Origin: Ziziphus jujuba
Lineage: Eukaryota > Streptophyta > Magnoliopsida > Rosales > Rhamnaceae
Length of the DNA stretch: 64,000 bases
NCBI RefSeq assembly: GCF_031755915.1
Contig: NC_083383.1
Span: 24,045,001 to 24,109,000 of the forward strand
Direction of reading: 5' to 3'
Positions 22,900 through 33,469 of this stretch are shown here, one piece after another (position 1 is the stretch's first letter; the number at the start of each line of letters is the position of its first letter). Made by a program: the position numbers and the translations under genes. The notes beneath the pieces are model-generated. The model worked only from the letters and a program-made list of their open reading frames with translations, searched no databases and had not been told where the DNA came from.

Positions 22900-24520
22900 T
22901 TTGTGGAATTTTTCATTTGAATGATAGCACTACACTCCTTAGTAAGCTTGATAGTTTCATTATCCTTGAACGTCCTTTTCTTGGTCATCACTTCATTCAT
23001 AAATTTTGCTTAGTTGGATATTTGCTCAAGTGCATCGATGAAAGGAATTTTAATATGTATTTTCTTGAAAATTTCAAGAAACTTGGCAAATTAACTATCT
23101 AATTTCTTCTTTTGAAACCTTTAAGGGTATGGAAGAGGCAAAGTGATAATAGTAGAGTTGTTTGGAAAAGAAATTAATCTCGGTTGACCTTTAGAGCTTC
23201 ATTTTATCTTGCCGCCTCATTAGATCTCTTCTTACTACTACCTTCCTCTTTAGAGTCATTCTCCTTGGCCTTTGGTGTTTTAATCACCTTGTCACTTCTC
23301 AAAGTAATAGCCTTATAATCTCTAGGATTAGTTTCGGCGTCATTAGGAAACTTTTCCAAAGACTTTCTTTTTAACTCATTAGCAATTACCCAAATTCAAT
23401 GCTTCAAGGATTTCATAGTGGTCCCATATTGTTACTGTGAGTTTCAATGGTATCAAGTCTCACCTCATCTTTGCTGAATCTTCCTCTTGTTTCAACCACA
23501 AATGATGAAATAAAGTCTTTTAAGGATGACTTATCTTTCTTAAGTTGGAAACCCCAATGGTGGATTTAATGCATTCCTCGAATTTGCATATGAAAAGTTT
23601 TGATGATTCTTCAACCCTGGATAGTAATAACTAGGAAGATTGTTATTAAATCTAAAAGCATTTTGTTCCATAAATGAGCATTGTTCTTAAGATTGCTCAC
23701 AATTAGGAAAGACATGCTAGACATCAACTCCAAACTTGAACTAGATGAAGAATCATTCAAATATAATGATGCCAGTTAATGTTAAATAACATCAACCATC
23801 AAATTGGTGAGCACATCAACTTCAAGTACACAGATTGGTATCTTTCCCATTTACCTCTTAATAGACTAACTAAAAGAATTGGATGTCATGTCCTGAGCAA
23901 GCTTTACGCTTCATCCATCGTTTTTGCCATCAACGATTCACTAGTGGTACTATTAACAATGGTCTTAATGTGACCATTGTAGTACATGTTGATAAAGACT
24001 CACTCATCATAACCATGTTAAATACATTTTTTAAAAATTTCTTTAAACATTTTCCATGATTCATTCATTAGTTCAAATTTCAATTGATAGAATTGACCAA
24101 TTTCACTAATCAACTTCGAAGACTTTGATGGAAGGAAAAACTTGGTCAAGAATTTATCCATGAGCTCTTCCCAAGTAGAGATGCTCTTGGATTGTAAAGC
24201 AAGCCAAAGCTTTCCTCTTAAGTGAAAAAGGAAATAAGTACAACTAAATAGCATCCTATTCAACTTCAAGAACTTGATTGTGTTCGCCACTTCTAATAAC
24301 ATCATCAAATATATGTTAAAGTCTCCACTTGCTTTGTCACAAAATTGGTTTTATTAGATCATGTTGATTAAGGTCGGCTTCAACCTATAGTTGTTTGCAT
24401 TAATTTGTTAATACCTTATCTCTGAATAATGTTCTTGAAGCACTTATTAGAAGTAATCCAGAATAGCTTTTTGTTGAGGTGGATTGTCATTATTATTTGC
24501 CATAGCTCTACTTTGTTCTT
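22900..24520 (-). pseudogene. Athila-like gag remnant
   Basis: Minus strand, from about 24517: MANNNDNPPQQKAILDYF, then NANNYRLKPTLINM, then LFHLRGKLWLALQSKSISTW, ELMDKFLTKFFLPSKSSKLI and ESWKMFKEIFKKC (24308-24018). This is the plant gypsy Gag pattern LxDKAKxWLxSLPxxSITTWxELxxKFLxKFFP ... ESLYEAWERFKELLRKCP. Many stops interrupt the rest down to about 22900, and I could not place the zinc knuckle with confidence. Confidence 0.8.
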
Positions 24521-24706
24521 TTATTGCCTTCTTATTCTCACAACAAGCGTTTTAATCTTTGGATAAACTAGTAATAACTCAACACAACGAGCACTTCACA
24601 ATATTATAAGAGCAAAAGTAACCAAAATTAAGCAAAACCAATAGAAAGTCTAAAGTAAGAACAATTAGTGTAATTTTAATATCAATAAAATATCAAAACA
24701 TCTAAT

Positions 24707-24724
24707 CCCTGGCGACAGTGGCAA
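24707..24724 (-). other. Degraded primer-binding site of the outer element
   Basis: On the minus strand TGCCACTGTCGCCAGGGA lies between the LTR end and the gag leader. It resembles the tRNA-Asp type PBS (TGGCGCCGTTGCCGGGGA) only with an internal shift and mismatches. The position is right, but the match is weak. Confidence 0.5.
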
Positions 24725-24730
24725 ATCCTT

Positions 24731-26487
24731 TATCTAAAAATTCCATAAGTATATGAGTCATGTAAATATATAGTAATAAAAAATATCAGATATTGTCCCA
24801 CAAGGATTTGTTTATATATTTAAACTAATTATCAAAGTCATGATTAATTATTTTTATCTAGGCACTCTAATGGAATATAGTAAAGAAAATAAAAGCAAGT
24901 CAAAATATTAAACAATGAAAATTCTAAATTAACAAAAGCAAATGACAAGAATAGGGAATTTCAAGTAACAACCACTTAATTCAAGTACTTAAAAAAAAAA
25001 AATTACAATGAACTTAGGAGCCTAGGATTTTGATTTTCTATCTACCTTTCCAATATAATCTAATTAGTTTGATAAAAGATCAAATTCTACCCAAATCCTT
25101 ACCGAAAGAGTTTTTAAATTAATATGATCTATTTTTCCAAAGTGAAATTAGAAAGTATGAGTCCTTAATGAAAATTGGAAATCCTTTCTTTTTAATTCAT
25201 AGTCCTCATACATTAAGCTTTCTTTTTTGTGACTACTCAATTCTCAATTAAGCTTCCCAACATCAATTTGGATCTAGATTGTGTAAATCTAGTGACCAAT
25301 TTACTATACTTTTCCAAGCCTAAATTAGAAAATCTACCTAACACAAAAGTAATTTCCTCAATACAAGAATATACTAAGCAATATTCGCAAGATTTACACA
25401 AAAACATGGATAAAGACAAAATCATAATCGACCCATTACTTAAATATCATCAAATTAAAGATTTCATCAAAATCCTAGATGAGGAATTTAGCCTAACATG
25501 ATCATATGAAACTCCATAATCATAAGCAAATAAGAATTCATCAATGTAATCATTGTTCAATGTAACCCAATATTAATAAGTTCAAATGCAAAAGAAATAG
25601 CAAAAAAGTTAAGAAAGCAAAACTGGTAGCCCAATTCTTGAAGCCCAATCTTTTATAATCTCTAATTCTCCTTCAATTTCAAGCTTTCTCTCTCTAGTTC
25701 TTTTATTTCTCTCTCTAGAATCACCTTTAAGTTTTGTGCATTTTTCCTCTTTTTCTTTTTGTCATTCCCAAAAACCCCATCCTTCTTTCTTTAGCTCTCT
25801 ACCCATTTTCATAAACCCTACTAAAAATGGAATATTAACCCTCCATTTTTCATCAAGAAAGCTCACATGATGACACCTCATCATCCCTTTGAATGGTCAT
25901 GTGAGGAGAGCATGTGAGGGAGAGGAACAATAAAGGTTGGCGTGGGAGAGAGAGCTGCATGGCATGAAGGTGAAAGGGATATACCAAATTGGCATGGGTT
26001 GAAACCATTTTTGCTGCATGAAATAGATGAATTTCAAGGACTGAAAGACAGAATGGGATGGAGCTTGCATTGGTTACACCAAATTGGTGTAGCTCAAAGC
26101 CACTACCACTACTTGGAGACGCTAAATTCGTATTGAAAAGGAGTAAGGCGTGGACCATGACATGAAGGTGTTCAAGTGGTGTGGGTATTTTGCTAAATAC
26201 TCCAAAATGGCGTGGGCCTTCAATTTGGGTGTGAAGCACGGTGTAAACATCACTCTTGGCATGGAGCTATGGTATAGAGTAGCTCTTTGGCATGGAAAGC
26301 CTAATTCTGGCATGGGGCTTATACTTGATTACTCTAAATTGGTGTGAAGCTGGTTCATGCTTGCTAAAGATTTCTCAAACTTTGATTTTTCATTAAGAAA
26401 ATAAAAACAACCACAATCTAAAGCTTATCTTCGAAATTCAATAAAAAGTATCAAACATAACATAAAGCTTGATTTTTTTAGCCAACA
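24731..26487 (-). repeat. 5' LTR of the outer Athila-like element
   Basis: The right edge reads TTTTTTAGCCAACA on the plus strand, so the LTR begins TGTTGGCTAAAAAA on the minus strand, like the TGTTAAGCC start of the nested element. The left edge adjoins the PBS, but its terminal CA is not preserved. The length is about 1.75 kb. Short open stretches at 25229-26347 lie inside it and are not genes. At 25980-26345 it carries several degenerate copies of an AATTGGYGTGxxGC-like motif. Confidence 0.7.
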
Positions 26488-27189
26488 ATCATTATTTATG
26501 GGTCAAATAAGTGAGTCAAATGCTAAAGGTCATATGACATGTTTTATTATTGGATTACACATAGGTTTTGGTGTTGTATAGACTATAGACATGAAACCAT
26601 TATTTTTATTATGGTTTATGTACTAGAATTATGACTTCTTTATTCAATGTATTTGGGATTATGACATTTACTATAATTACTCATTTTTTATCATGATATA
26701 TTAGTTATGCTTTAATGGGGAAATACATTAGTTTTATGAAAACTGTTTTCTAAAAATAGCAAAATTTCAAAAGAGTAAAAGTGAGATTGAGAGTGGAAGG
26801 CAAGTTACATGCATCACGTCCAAACATCTGCGTTGTTCATATATTATTTTGCTGTTAATGTATTATTCTTTTCCTTTGACTCTAATGATATTACGCATTC
26901 TTTCTTTCGTTATTTCTATTGTATAAATTAGATTGAACACGTTTGATATTTTGCATTTGTTTAATTATACTCTTTAAATTATTCTAGTCGATTATCTAAG
27001 AAGAACCCTAGATGTGAACTTGTCATTCACCAAATTGCAACGTTTTAATTCTAGGCAGTAATCTGACCATTATCTATATGTTTTTTCACATTCATTTCCC
27101 AAGTTCTGGAACCGTGATGATCAAGACATTTAAATCTTATGTGTTATATTGCATGAAATGTTTGACTACCCATTCCAAGAAGCATTTTG
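26488..27189. other. Intergenic, no gene seen
   Basis: AT-rich DNA between the outer element's LTR and a family A LTR relic. No open frame of interest, RNA gene or clear repeat was recognised. Confidence 0.5.
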
Positions 27190-27760
27190 ACTTTGAATGT
27201 TTAAGCTATTTGATCAAAGTTTAATCAATTTGACTTGTAAATGGGACCAAATTTTACTTTTCTATGGGAATGGATGTTGGTTTAATTCTTATACCATTAT
27301 ATAGAGCTCATCGACAGGAGTTCGTATACTAGTGATATGCCTAATTTTAAGTTACGATTAAGAAGTTATAATTTTGGACAGTTTTGAGCATTTTATTATT
27401 TTTATCTGTGTTCGAACCAATTTAAGTTTTTATTCTTTAGTGGAACCAAGGATTTATAAATACTTAGGGAAGCCCAAAATTTCCCTGAAAACCTAAAACC
27501 CACGTGAGCATATGTAGAGTTGCTCGAAACTAGGTCAACTCGCTTGAAATTGGGTCAACCCTTATACCCATGCCACTGCAGCTAGAATCCTTACCGAACT
27601 ACTATCTTCCCTATCTTAAATCCTTTGAGCTCGAATCCAATATCTTCCTCGCCATTTGATAGATCTATTACATTAAGTTTTATCAAATTTTTTGACGAGT
27701 TTTTCAACCACTAGTGGTGAAATTAGACTAAGTTGTGTAAACCAATGTATTATCCATCTT
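27190..27760 (+). mobile_element. 5' fragment of a family A LTR (copy A4)
   Basis: Collinear with 44000-44400 of copy A2: repeated ttgac/ttgact words, a segment 'agctcatcgacaggagttcgtatactagtg', the string aagttataattttgg, then gatttataaatacttagggaagcccaaa, which matches the A2 string near 44250-44290. Highly diverged, with neither LTR end preserved. It is the oldest-looking copy of the family in the window. Confidence 0.6.
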
Positions 27761-28242
27761 ATGTTCCAATCAAGCTTGATGCAAAAAAAAATTTTAAAAA
27801 AAATTGATAAAAAATTGCTCTAACCGTGTGCTATTTATTGTCCCATTTTGGTGACAATAAATAGTATCGCATCGAATTTAATGCCTTCATGTACTGAATT
27901 CTTGCTCATTTCATTTTTTTATTTTTATTTAAGTTTTTAAATTTTACAAAACAACCTTCAATATTAGATAAAAAAAAATGTAAAAGAATACTTTTTGTAT
28001 TAAAAATGATGTAATAAATTGAAAAATTACGGTTTGATGTAACTTTTATACCATTTTGATGCAAAATTTGGTCGGAGATGCTTAGTATATCTTGTTTACT
28101 ATTAAAACCCCCTTACTATTCCGGTTTTGCTCTTGTTTTCCCTTTTTTTTCCTTATGAGTCAAGCCGGGTCGAGTCGAGGCCCGGAAAGCAAACCTACCC
28201 GAGAACATCAGGATCCAGCGAGAGTTCCAATTTTCCTTCTCA
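27761..28242. other. PPR gene upstream region
   Basis: AT-rich DNA followed at 28150-28200 by a short GC-richer stretch just before the PPR start. A palindromic scrap near 27850-27900 and a repeated 'gatgcaaaa' word (27778, 28059) hint at a small degenerate DNA element, but I cannot define ends. Confidence 0.4.
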
Positions 28243-29853
28243 ATGTTTTCTCTGCTGTGTAAGCTTAACTTCAATGTCATCTCGAAGGCCAAAAGCTCTA
28301 CTATGGCAATCCAAAACCTCCACAACAAATACAGGTACTTGTTAAACTCTTCCAATCCTTATTTCCTTATATCTGAAACTTCAAAGTGCTATATTCCCTT
28401 AGCTTTTCTTCCCAAAAATACAGTTTTTCCCGTACCCACTTCTGCTATTTTCTTCAATTCCATTCAATTTCACTCAAAATCTACTTTTATTCCGTTAAAT
28501 TCGTTGAATTCCTCATCTGGGTCATCCTCGGTTTGTGCTCCAGCGCACCCATCTTCACAAAGTTCACATCTTTTACGTTCTTGCGGAAGTTTTAGTGATA
28601 GAGGGTTCTTGGTGAATCTGCGGTTGCTTAAGCCTAGTTTTCATGGAGGCTGTCAGTCATTGTCGACCCTGTCGTCTGATATATCTCTTTCATCCATGCT
28701 GTTAGAAAGCTTGAGTTCTAACGAGGATTCGAGAATGGGCAATCCTGGTAGTGATAGGATCAGATGGAATGCCACTCCGAAGCAAGTTTCGGAAATCATT
28801 GACATGATTAGAAGGGGTGAGAATGATTTGGAGTCCAAGTTGGATTCAATAAATGTAAGTTTCTCTGTTGCCTCTGTTTTTCAGATTTTTGGGGTGTTGA
28901 ATTGTGAAAAAGTTTCTGCTTTGCGTTTTTTCGACTGGATTAGAGGCTCACAACCCAATATATGTAGTAATTATGACGTTTGTAGTTTGGTTATTGATAA
29001 TTGTGGGAGATTGAATGATTTTGAAGCAATGCTTTCTATTATGAATGGCTTTGCACAAAGGGGTATTCGTCTGACCCAAAAGGCATTTGGGTTCTTAACG
29101 GTTTTGATTCTGGACAAGCCTTTGGTTATGGATTCTGTAAGAAAAGTGGTAAGAGTATTGAATGAAGTTGGTGGGTCTTGTGGAAATTCTGGAGTTCAAT
29201 CCTTGATTGAGATGTTTAGCATTTTGGGATCATTTGAAATGGCCAAGTTTGTGATACAGATGACGGAGAGGAAAGTGTCTTATTACTATATGATCATTAG
29301 GGAAAAGTGCCGCAGATGTGATTTCGTAGGAGCAATGGCTATAATCGATGAGATGAGGCAATTAGGTTGTGAACCAACAGTCAACATTTACAATTATATA
29401 CTTAGTACCTTATTTAAGAATAATGGAAGTGCTGAAGCTAGTAAATTACTTAAAGAAATGGAAGAAAAGAATTGTCCTCCAGATGAATTGACCTTTGAGA
29501 TACTTATTTGCCACTCATGTAAACTTGGTGAGTTTGTGTATGCAAAAGAGCTTCTTGATGGAATGGTGTCAAGGGGCCTTGAACCTCGAGTTTCAACACA
29601 TGTTGCCCTTGTCAAGGCTTATTTTGACATGCAGAGATATGAGGAGGCATATAACTATGTAGTTGATACAAGTTTGAAACATAGGTACTCAAGCAATATG
29701 ATTTACAGTGTGCTCATAAGCCTTCATCAGAAGAAAGGAAATGTAGTGACCGCTCTAAGTGTTCTCTCTGACATGACTAAGAAGGGTCTTAGACCAAATT
29801 TTTCAGTGTATAGGAGACTTGAAAATGTTTCCAGATGTCAGGCAGGAATTTAG
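28243..29853 (+). CDS. P-type pentatricopeptide repeat protein, probably organelle-targeted
   Basis: An intronless 536-codon frame, usual for plant PPR genes. Residues 1-120 are Ser/Phe-rich with few acidic residues, as expected of a transit peptide. A second Met at residue 21 is an alternative start. Residues about 205-240 (SVASVFQIFGVLN ... ALRFFDWIRG) are the pre-PPR block common in P-type proteins. Clear 35-residue PPR motifs start near residues 346 (SYYYMIIREKCRRCD), 381 (NIYNYILSTLF), 416 (LTFEILICHSCKLGE), 451 (STHVALVKAYF) and 486 (MIYSVLISLHQKKG), each ending in a GxxP-like turn. There is no E, DYW or SMR domain. The family binds organellar RNA sequence-specifically for processing, stability or translation. 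The RNA target cannot be read with confidence, and I do not recognise the exact orthologue. It is convergent with the minus-strand WVD2-like gene. Confidence 0.92.
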   Translation: MFSLLCKLNFNVISKAKSSTMAIQNLHNKYRYLLNSSNPYFLISETSKCYIPLAFLPKNTVFPVPTSAIFFNSIQFHSKSTFIPLNSLNSSSGSSSVCAPAHPSSQSSHLLRSCGSFSDRGFLVNLRLLKPSFHGGCQSLSTLSSDISLSSMLLESLSSNEDSRMGNPGSDRIRWNATPKQVSEIIDMIRRGENDLESKLDSINVSFSVASVFQIFGVLNCEKVSALRFFDWIRGSQPNICSNYDVCSLVIDNCGRLNDFEAMLSIMNGFAQRGIRLTQKAFGFLTVLILDKPLVMDSVRKVVRVLNEVGGSCGNSGVQSLIEMFSILGSFEMAKFVIQMTERKVSYYYMIIREKCRRCDFVGAMAIIDEMRQLGCEPTVNIYNYILSTLFKNNGSAEASKLLKEMEEKNCPPDELTFEILICHSCKLGEFVYAKELLDGMVSRGLEPRVSTHVALVKAYFDMQRYEEAYNYVVDTSLKHRYSSNMIYSVLISLHQKKGNVVTALSVLSDMTKKGLRPNFSVYRRLENVSRCQAGI

Positions 29854-32800
29854 TCAGAGACTTGGAGAATGTGTTCTCTAGTTTGAGTTTACAATCAACC
29901 ATAAAAATTGGAAGATTCTATTTGGTGAACATGTACTGTCCTTTTCTTACGCATTTTTTTGTCCCCTTTGTTTTCCAATGTCCTGTTGTGTACACTGGCA
30001 GCTAAAGAGATGAGAATCATTTTCCTCAAGACTCTCAATAGAAGAAAAGAATAACAAGATCATTTTGCACACAGATCAATTTTATTTTTATTTTTATTTT
30101 ATGTGTATCCAAAGAAAAAATTCGTTGAGTTTCACGTTCAACGGTTGATCATAACAAAAATAAGTATAATATGTCATAATTCTAATTTTCTTGGCATTTA
30201 TTGATTCACCCCTCCCCAGTTATCTTTCTCAGAACAGTTGTAGTATGATGTCTTAGTTTTAATTGGAACACTGGCTTTTTGGTTCACTTTTGTAGGTAGT
30301 CTTTAACTGACATTTAGTGCCTCAGGCCATTGTTTACTTGCAATGACGTATACCTAAGTATAAGGTCAATGCTTTTCGAGAGTCTCAAGCCACAGAAGGC
30401 ACACTTATGTTCAAAGTTTTATCAATTAGAATCTGTAAATTGCTTTTCTATGTTTAAAAGAATTTGAAGTACATTAGAGAATCACTCATTTCAGCCTAGC
30501 TTCATTGTTTTTGTTCAACTCACATTGGCACGTAGTCTCCAGAAAATTCTAGCTACCAAACTAGCCGTGAGAATTTAATAATACCACATTCTTTAGAAAC
30601 ATTGTTTCTGCTAGATAACTTCCTGTTTTATTTTGATCTGTCTGTATCGTTTGTTAATGTAATGAATGCTGTATACATGCTTGCATTGTTTCTCTTTGGA
30701 TACCTTTAAGATACTTGGAGGTTGTACATGCTGCAAGCTTGGAAACTGGGTCAAGCTGTGTAAAGCTTTACCTCTTTGAATGAAAAATGACCAGCAAAAG
30801 TGGAAGAGGGCAACATAATTTGTTCTGTTAGCTAGCTAAGGATGTAAATTTCAACTGGTTTTGTTTGCTGGTTATACTTGGTATCGTCTGCTGTTTTTGT
30901 GTAATGTGCTGTAACTGTTCATGTGTACTTAGAATCCAATATTTTAATGTCATCAGGAAAATTATTGTTTTTGTTAGAATCAAATATACTTGTCTTGGAT
31001 AGTCATGGTTCTGTTCTTTTTCTCATTGAGTTACTTTGGCTAAACAAGATTCAAATGGGTCCAGATTTTGCACTGCTGTGGAAAAAAAATTTCATGTAAT
31101 GCTTTCCTCTCTCGTAATAGACATTGGCAATGCTACCAAGTATAATGATCATGTAACATTTGTAATTTTTGACATCTTTCTGCTTGGCTTTCTTTACTAT
31201 GCTTGCATATTTGTGGGTTCTGATGTGAATTTCTCATGTATCAATAATTAATTCTTCTGTTATATAATTATAGTATAAATGATAATAAAATAAAATAAAA
31301 AAACAACTCATTTGTAATCTCATCAAACAAGTACTCTACTTTCACAACAGTGCTAATCAGCCTGTCAGGAAGTACGACCATAATAAGCATGAAGCATCCA
31401 TTAGAAAAGACCCGTTAACTTTTAAATGTAAGTACATGTTCTAGAAATCCAGTTGATGCAGTCTAAGTAAAAATATCATTGTTACATGCTCTAGAGAGCC
31501 AGATGATGCAGTCTAAGCAAAAATATCTTTTTACTTGTTAGTCTGGCGTGAATTTACTTTCCTCTGAGAAATCAGTTACATGAAATAAGCCTTATGGTCC
31601 ATCTCGATGCCCAATTCACTCCCTAGGTTTTTCATGCTTGATTGAGTTCTTGTAAATATTTTCCATCCAATTGTGCCTGTTTGCAGCCCTTTCAAATGTG
31701 TTAGTGCTGCACAGTTCTATACAGATTTGGCAGGCTATGGAAAACTAACAAATGCCCTATTTTCTGTCAACTCCAACTTGGCATCATGAGCCTGCAGGGC
31801 AACTAAGTAATTTAAGCAGGAATGAATAACAATTCACAAATGACGTGTTAATTCTTAAGTGCAAGTACTGCCTGCTTAATCGTATTCGACCTCAGCATAT
31901 ACATGTAAATTAAACCAAAATGTAAATGTACTATTTCTTATTGGGAACAAGTTTTCAGAAACAAATTCAACATGCTTTCAGAGGACCATTAAGCTTCAGT
32001 AAGAAAATTGAAGGTACCGTACCTTTGTTCCCTTCGACCATGAATCAAGTGTGCTGATAACGATATTATACTCTGAAATAGTATATCATAATGTTATTAA
32101 GCTTGCTTTCTTTCATGGAAAAAAAAAATGAAAACCTAAATCAAAAACAAAACAAGACAAACAAAAAAGGAAGTAGCTCAGATGGCCAGAGGATATGCAT
32201 TATTTCATGAAATATATTATCCTAGTTAACTTAAACAAATATAAAAAGAAAATAGAAATTAGCATTTTTTCTTCCAAATTAAACCTTATTTGTGGCAGAC
32301 TTGGGGTCTCTTCCAAGTTTTACGTTACTTATGTCTTGCCATACCTACATACAACATGGCCACAACATCAGTACGTTCAATGTTAAGAGTTTGACAAGTA
32401 AAACAAAATAAAAAGAAATTCATAATCCATGTTTGAAGCCACGAAAACAGAGATCCAGATAATTTTGAAGAACTCAGATAGAGACATGAAAACATATTTG
32501 GGAGAGTAAAGTTGGAGCATTATCATACTATCATATTCATTGTTATCATACTATCATATTTCACTAATTTAGTCATTGCCTTATAGTTTACTACTGTAGT
32601 CTACATTGACAAAAATGAAAGTATGCTTTTAAACACTATCTTTTTTAATACAAAAGAAAAAAAAAAAAATACTAGAAGACTATCCAAATCTACCAAATCT
32701 GGACCTGCCAGTAGCTGCTGCTACTGGTAAAAATCAACATGAATAATTTTGTAATTGAAACTCTGCATGGACAAATGCTTGGTCCTTGAGATATTTGCCT

Positions 32801-33469
32801 GCTGGCAAAAAACCCATTTCAAAATCCCACACTAACAGAAGAAAGGGACAATTTCTGACCTTAAGAAGTGAATAAGTTATCCAAATATACAAAATAGCAA
32901 AAAGGGCGAACATAATCCCAATCTTGTTTTACTTGTCATCGGTAAAGAAACACTCACAAGGTGTCTAGAACATATTCAAATAGACGAAAAAGAAGCAAGT
33001 TGACCACCAAAGGAGGGAAAAAAAAAAATTCAGGGCTACGTTGCCATTTAACTCATTAATAGATGGTCCTACCAAGAAAAAGTTGGCAATCACCTCTTTT
33101 TGCTTTTTTTCTTTGATATAATTTCTTTGTCCTAATTCAACTCCATTGTTTTGCTTCAACTTATTCTGCACAGGAAGCTTTGTAAACCTGGTATATTGGA
33201 ACAGTTCAACATCAAAACTGCTCCAAACCCTTATAAATTCAGAACAAGGATCAGTTTGAATTAATTCCAAATACAACATACAGAAGATGTTTGTATATAA
33301 TATTCATTGCATGAGTTTTGGTTTCTTGTTCTCAAATCAACAACCCTTTCATTGCATATGGTAATCACTCAGCTATAAGGGCTTTCTAGAAAGAACAAAG
33401 AGAGGTCCTGAGAGTTATGCAAGGTTTCCAAAGACAAACCAGAGAGAAATAGAGTTTATAAGACCTGAC
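29854..33469. other. 3' flanks of two convergent genes; possible further exons on the minus strand
   Basis: 3.6 kb with no strong coding region. It contains the PPR 3' UTR and possibly 3' exons of the WVD2-like gene. One candidate exon on the minus strand starts at 33217 after an acceptor (ggagcag) and stays open in the required phase to about 32965 (SFDVELFQYTRFTKLPVQNK). I could not confirm it by homology. A 50-bp tandem repeat is at 31433-31530 and a short direct repeat (ttatcatactatcatatt) at about 32529-32566. Confidence 0.45.
31433..31530. repeat. Two-copy 50-bp tandem repeat
   Basis: Two units, 31433-31482 and 31483-31530, share tacatg(t/c)tctaga and gatgcagtctaag with the following aaaaatatc, differing at a handful of positions. 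It is a local tandem duplication in non-coding DNA. Confidence 0.8.

Larger units (their letters stand above)
9650..26487 (-). mobile_element. Degraded Athila-like Ty3/gypsy retrotransposon with nested insertions
   Basis: Reading on the minus strand from the right, the order is LTR (26487-24731), primer-binding site (24724-24707), gag, protease, RT, RNase H and integrase. Similarity in each domain is of the Athila type (protease GHPFLA, RT-linker SSSLSQKEED, integrase GFYWSTLFKD). Many stops and frameshifts show that it is long dead. Three insertions interrupt it at exact points: solo LTR B1 (10858-11988), a non-autonomous LTR element (12664-19633) and solo LTR B2 (20809-21935). A further 300-bp LTR-like scrap lies at 12145-12445. 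I could not find its left-hand 3' LTR. Confidence 0.85.

Noticed and set aside
25853..26347. Open frames of 60-128 codons on both strands
   Set aside because: All are within the outer element's LTR, overlap each other, and carry no family signature.
28855..28884. GTAAGT ... TTTTCAG pair inside the PPR gene
   Set aside because: A 30-bp intron is too short for plants, and the bases code for the conserved block before the PPR motifs.
32165..32200. A-box-like string tagctcagatgg suggesting a tRNA gene
   Set aside because: No B-box or clover-leaf follows at the right distance.
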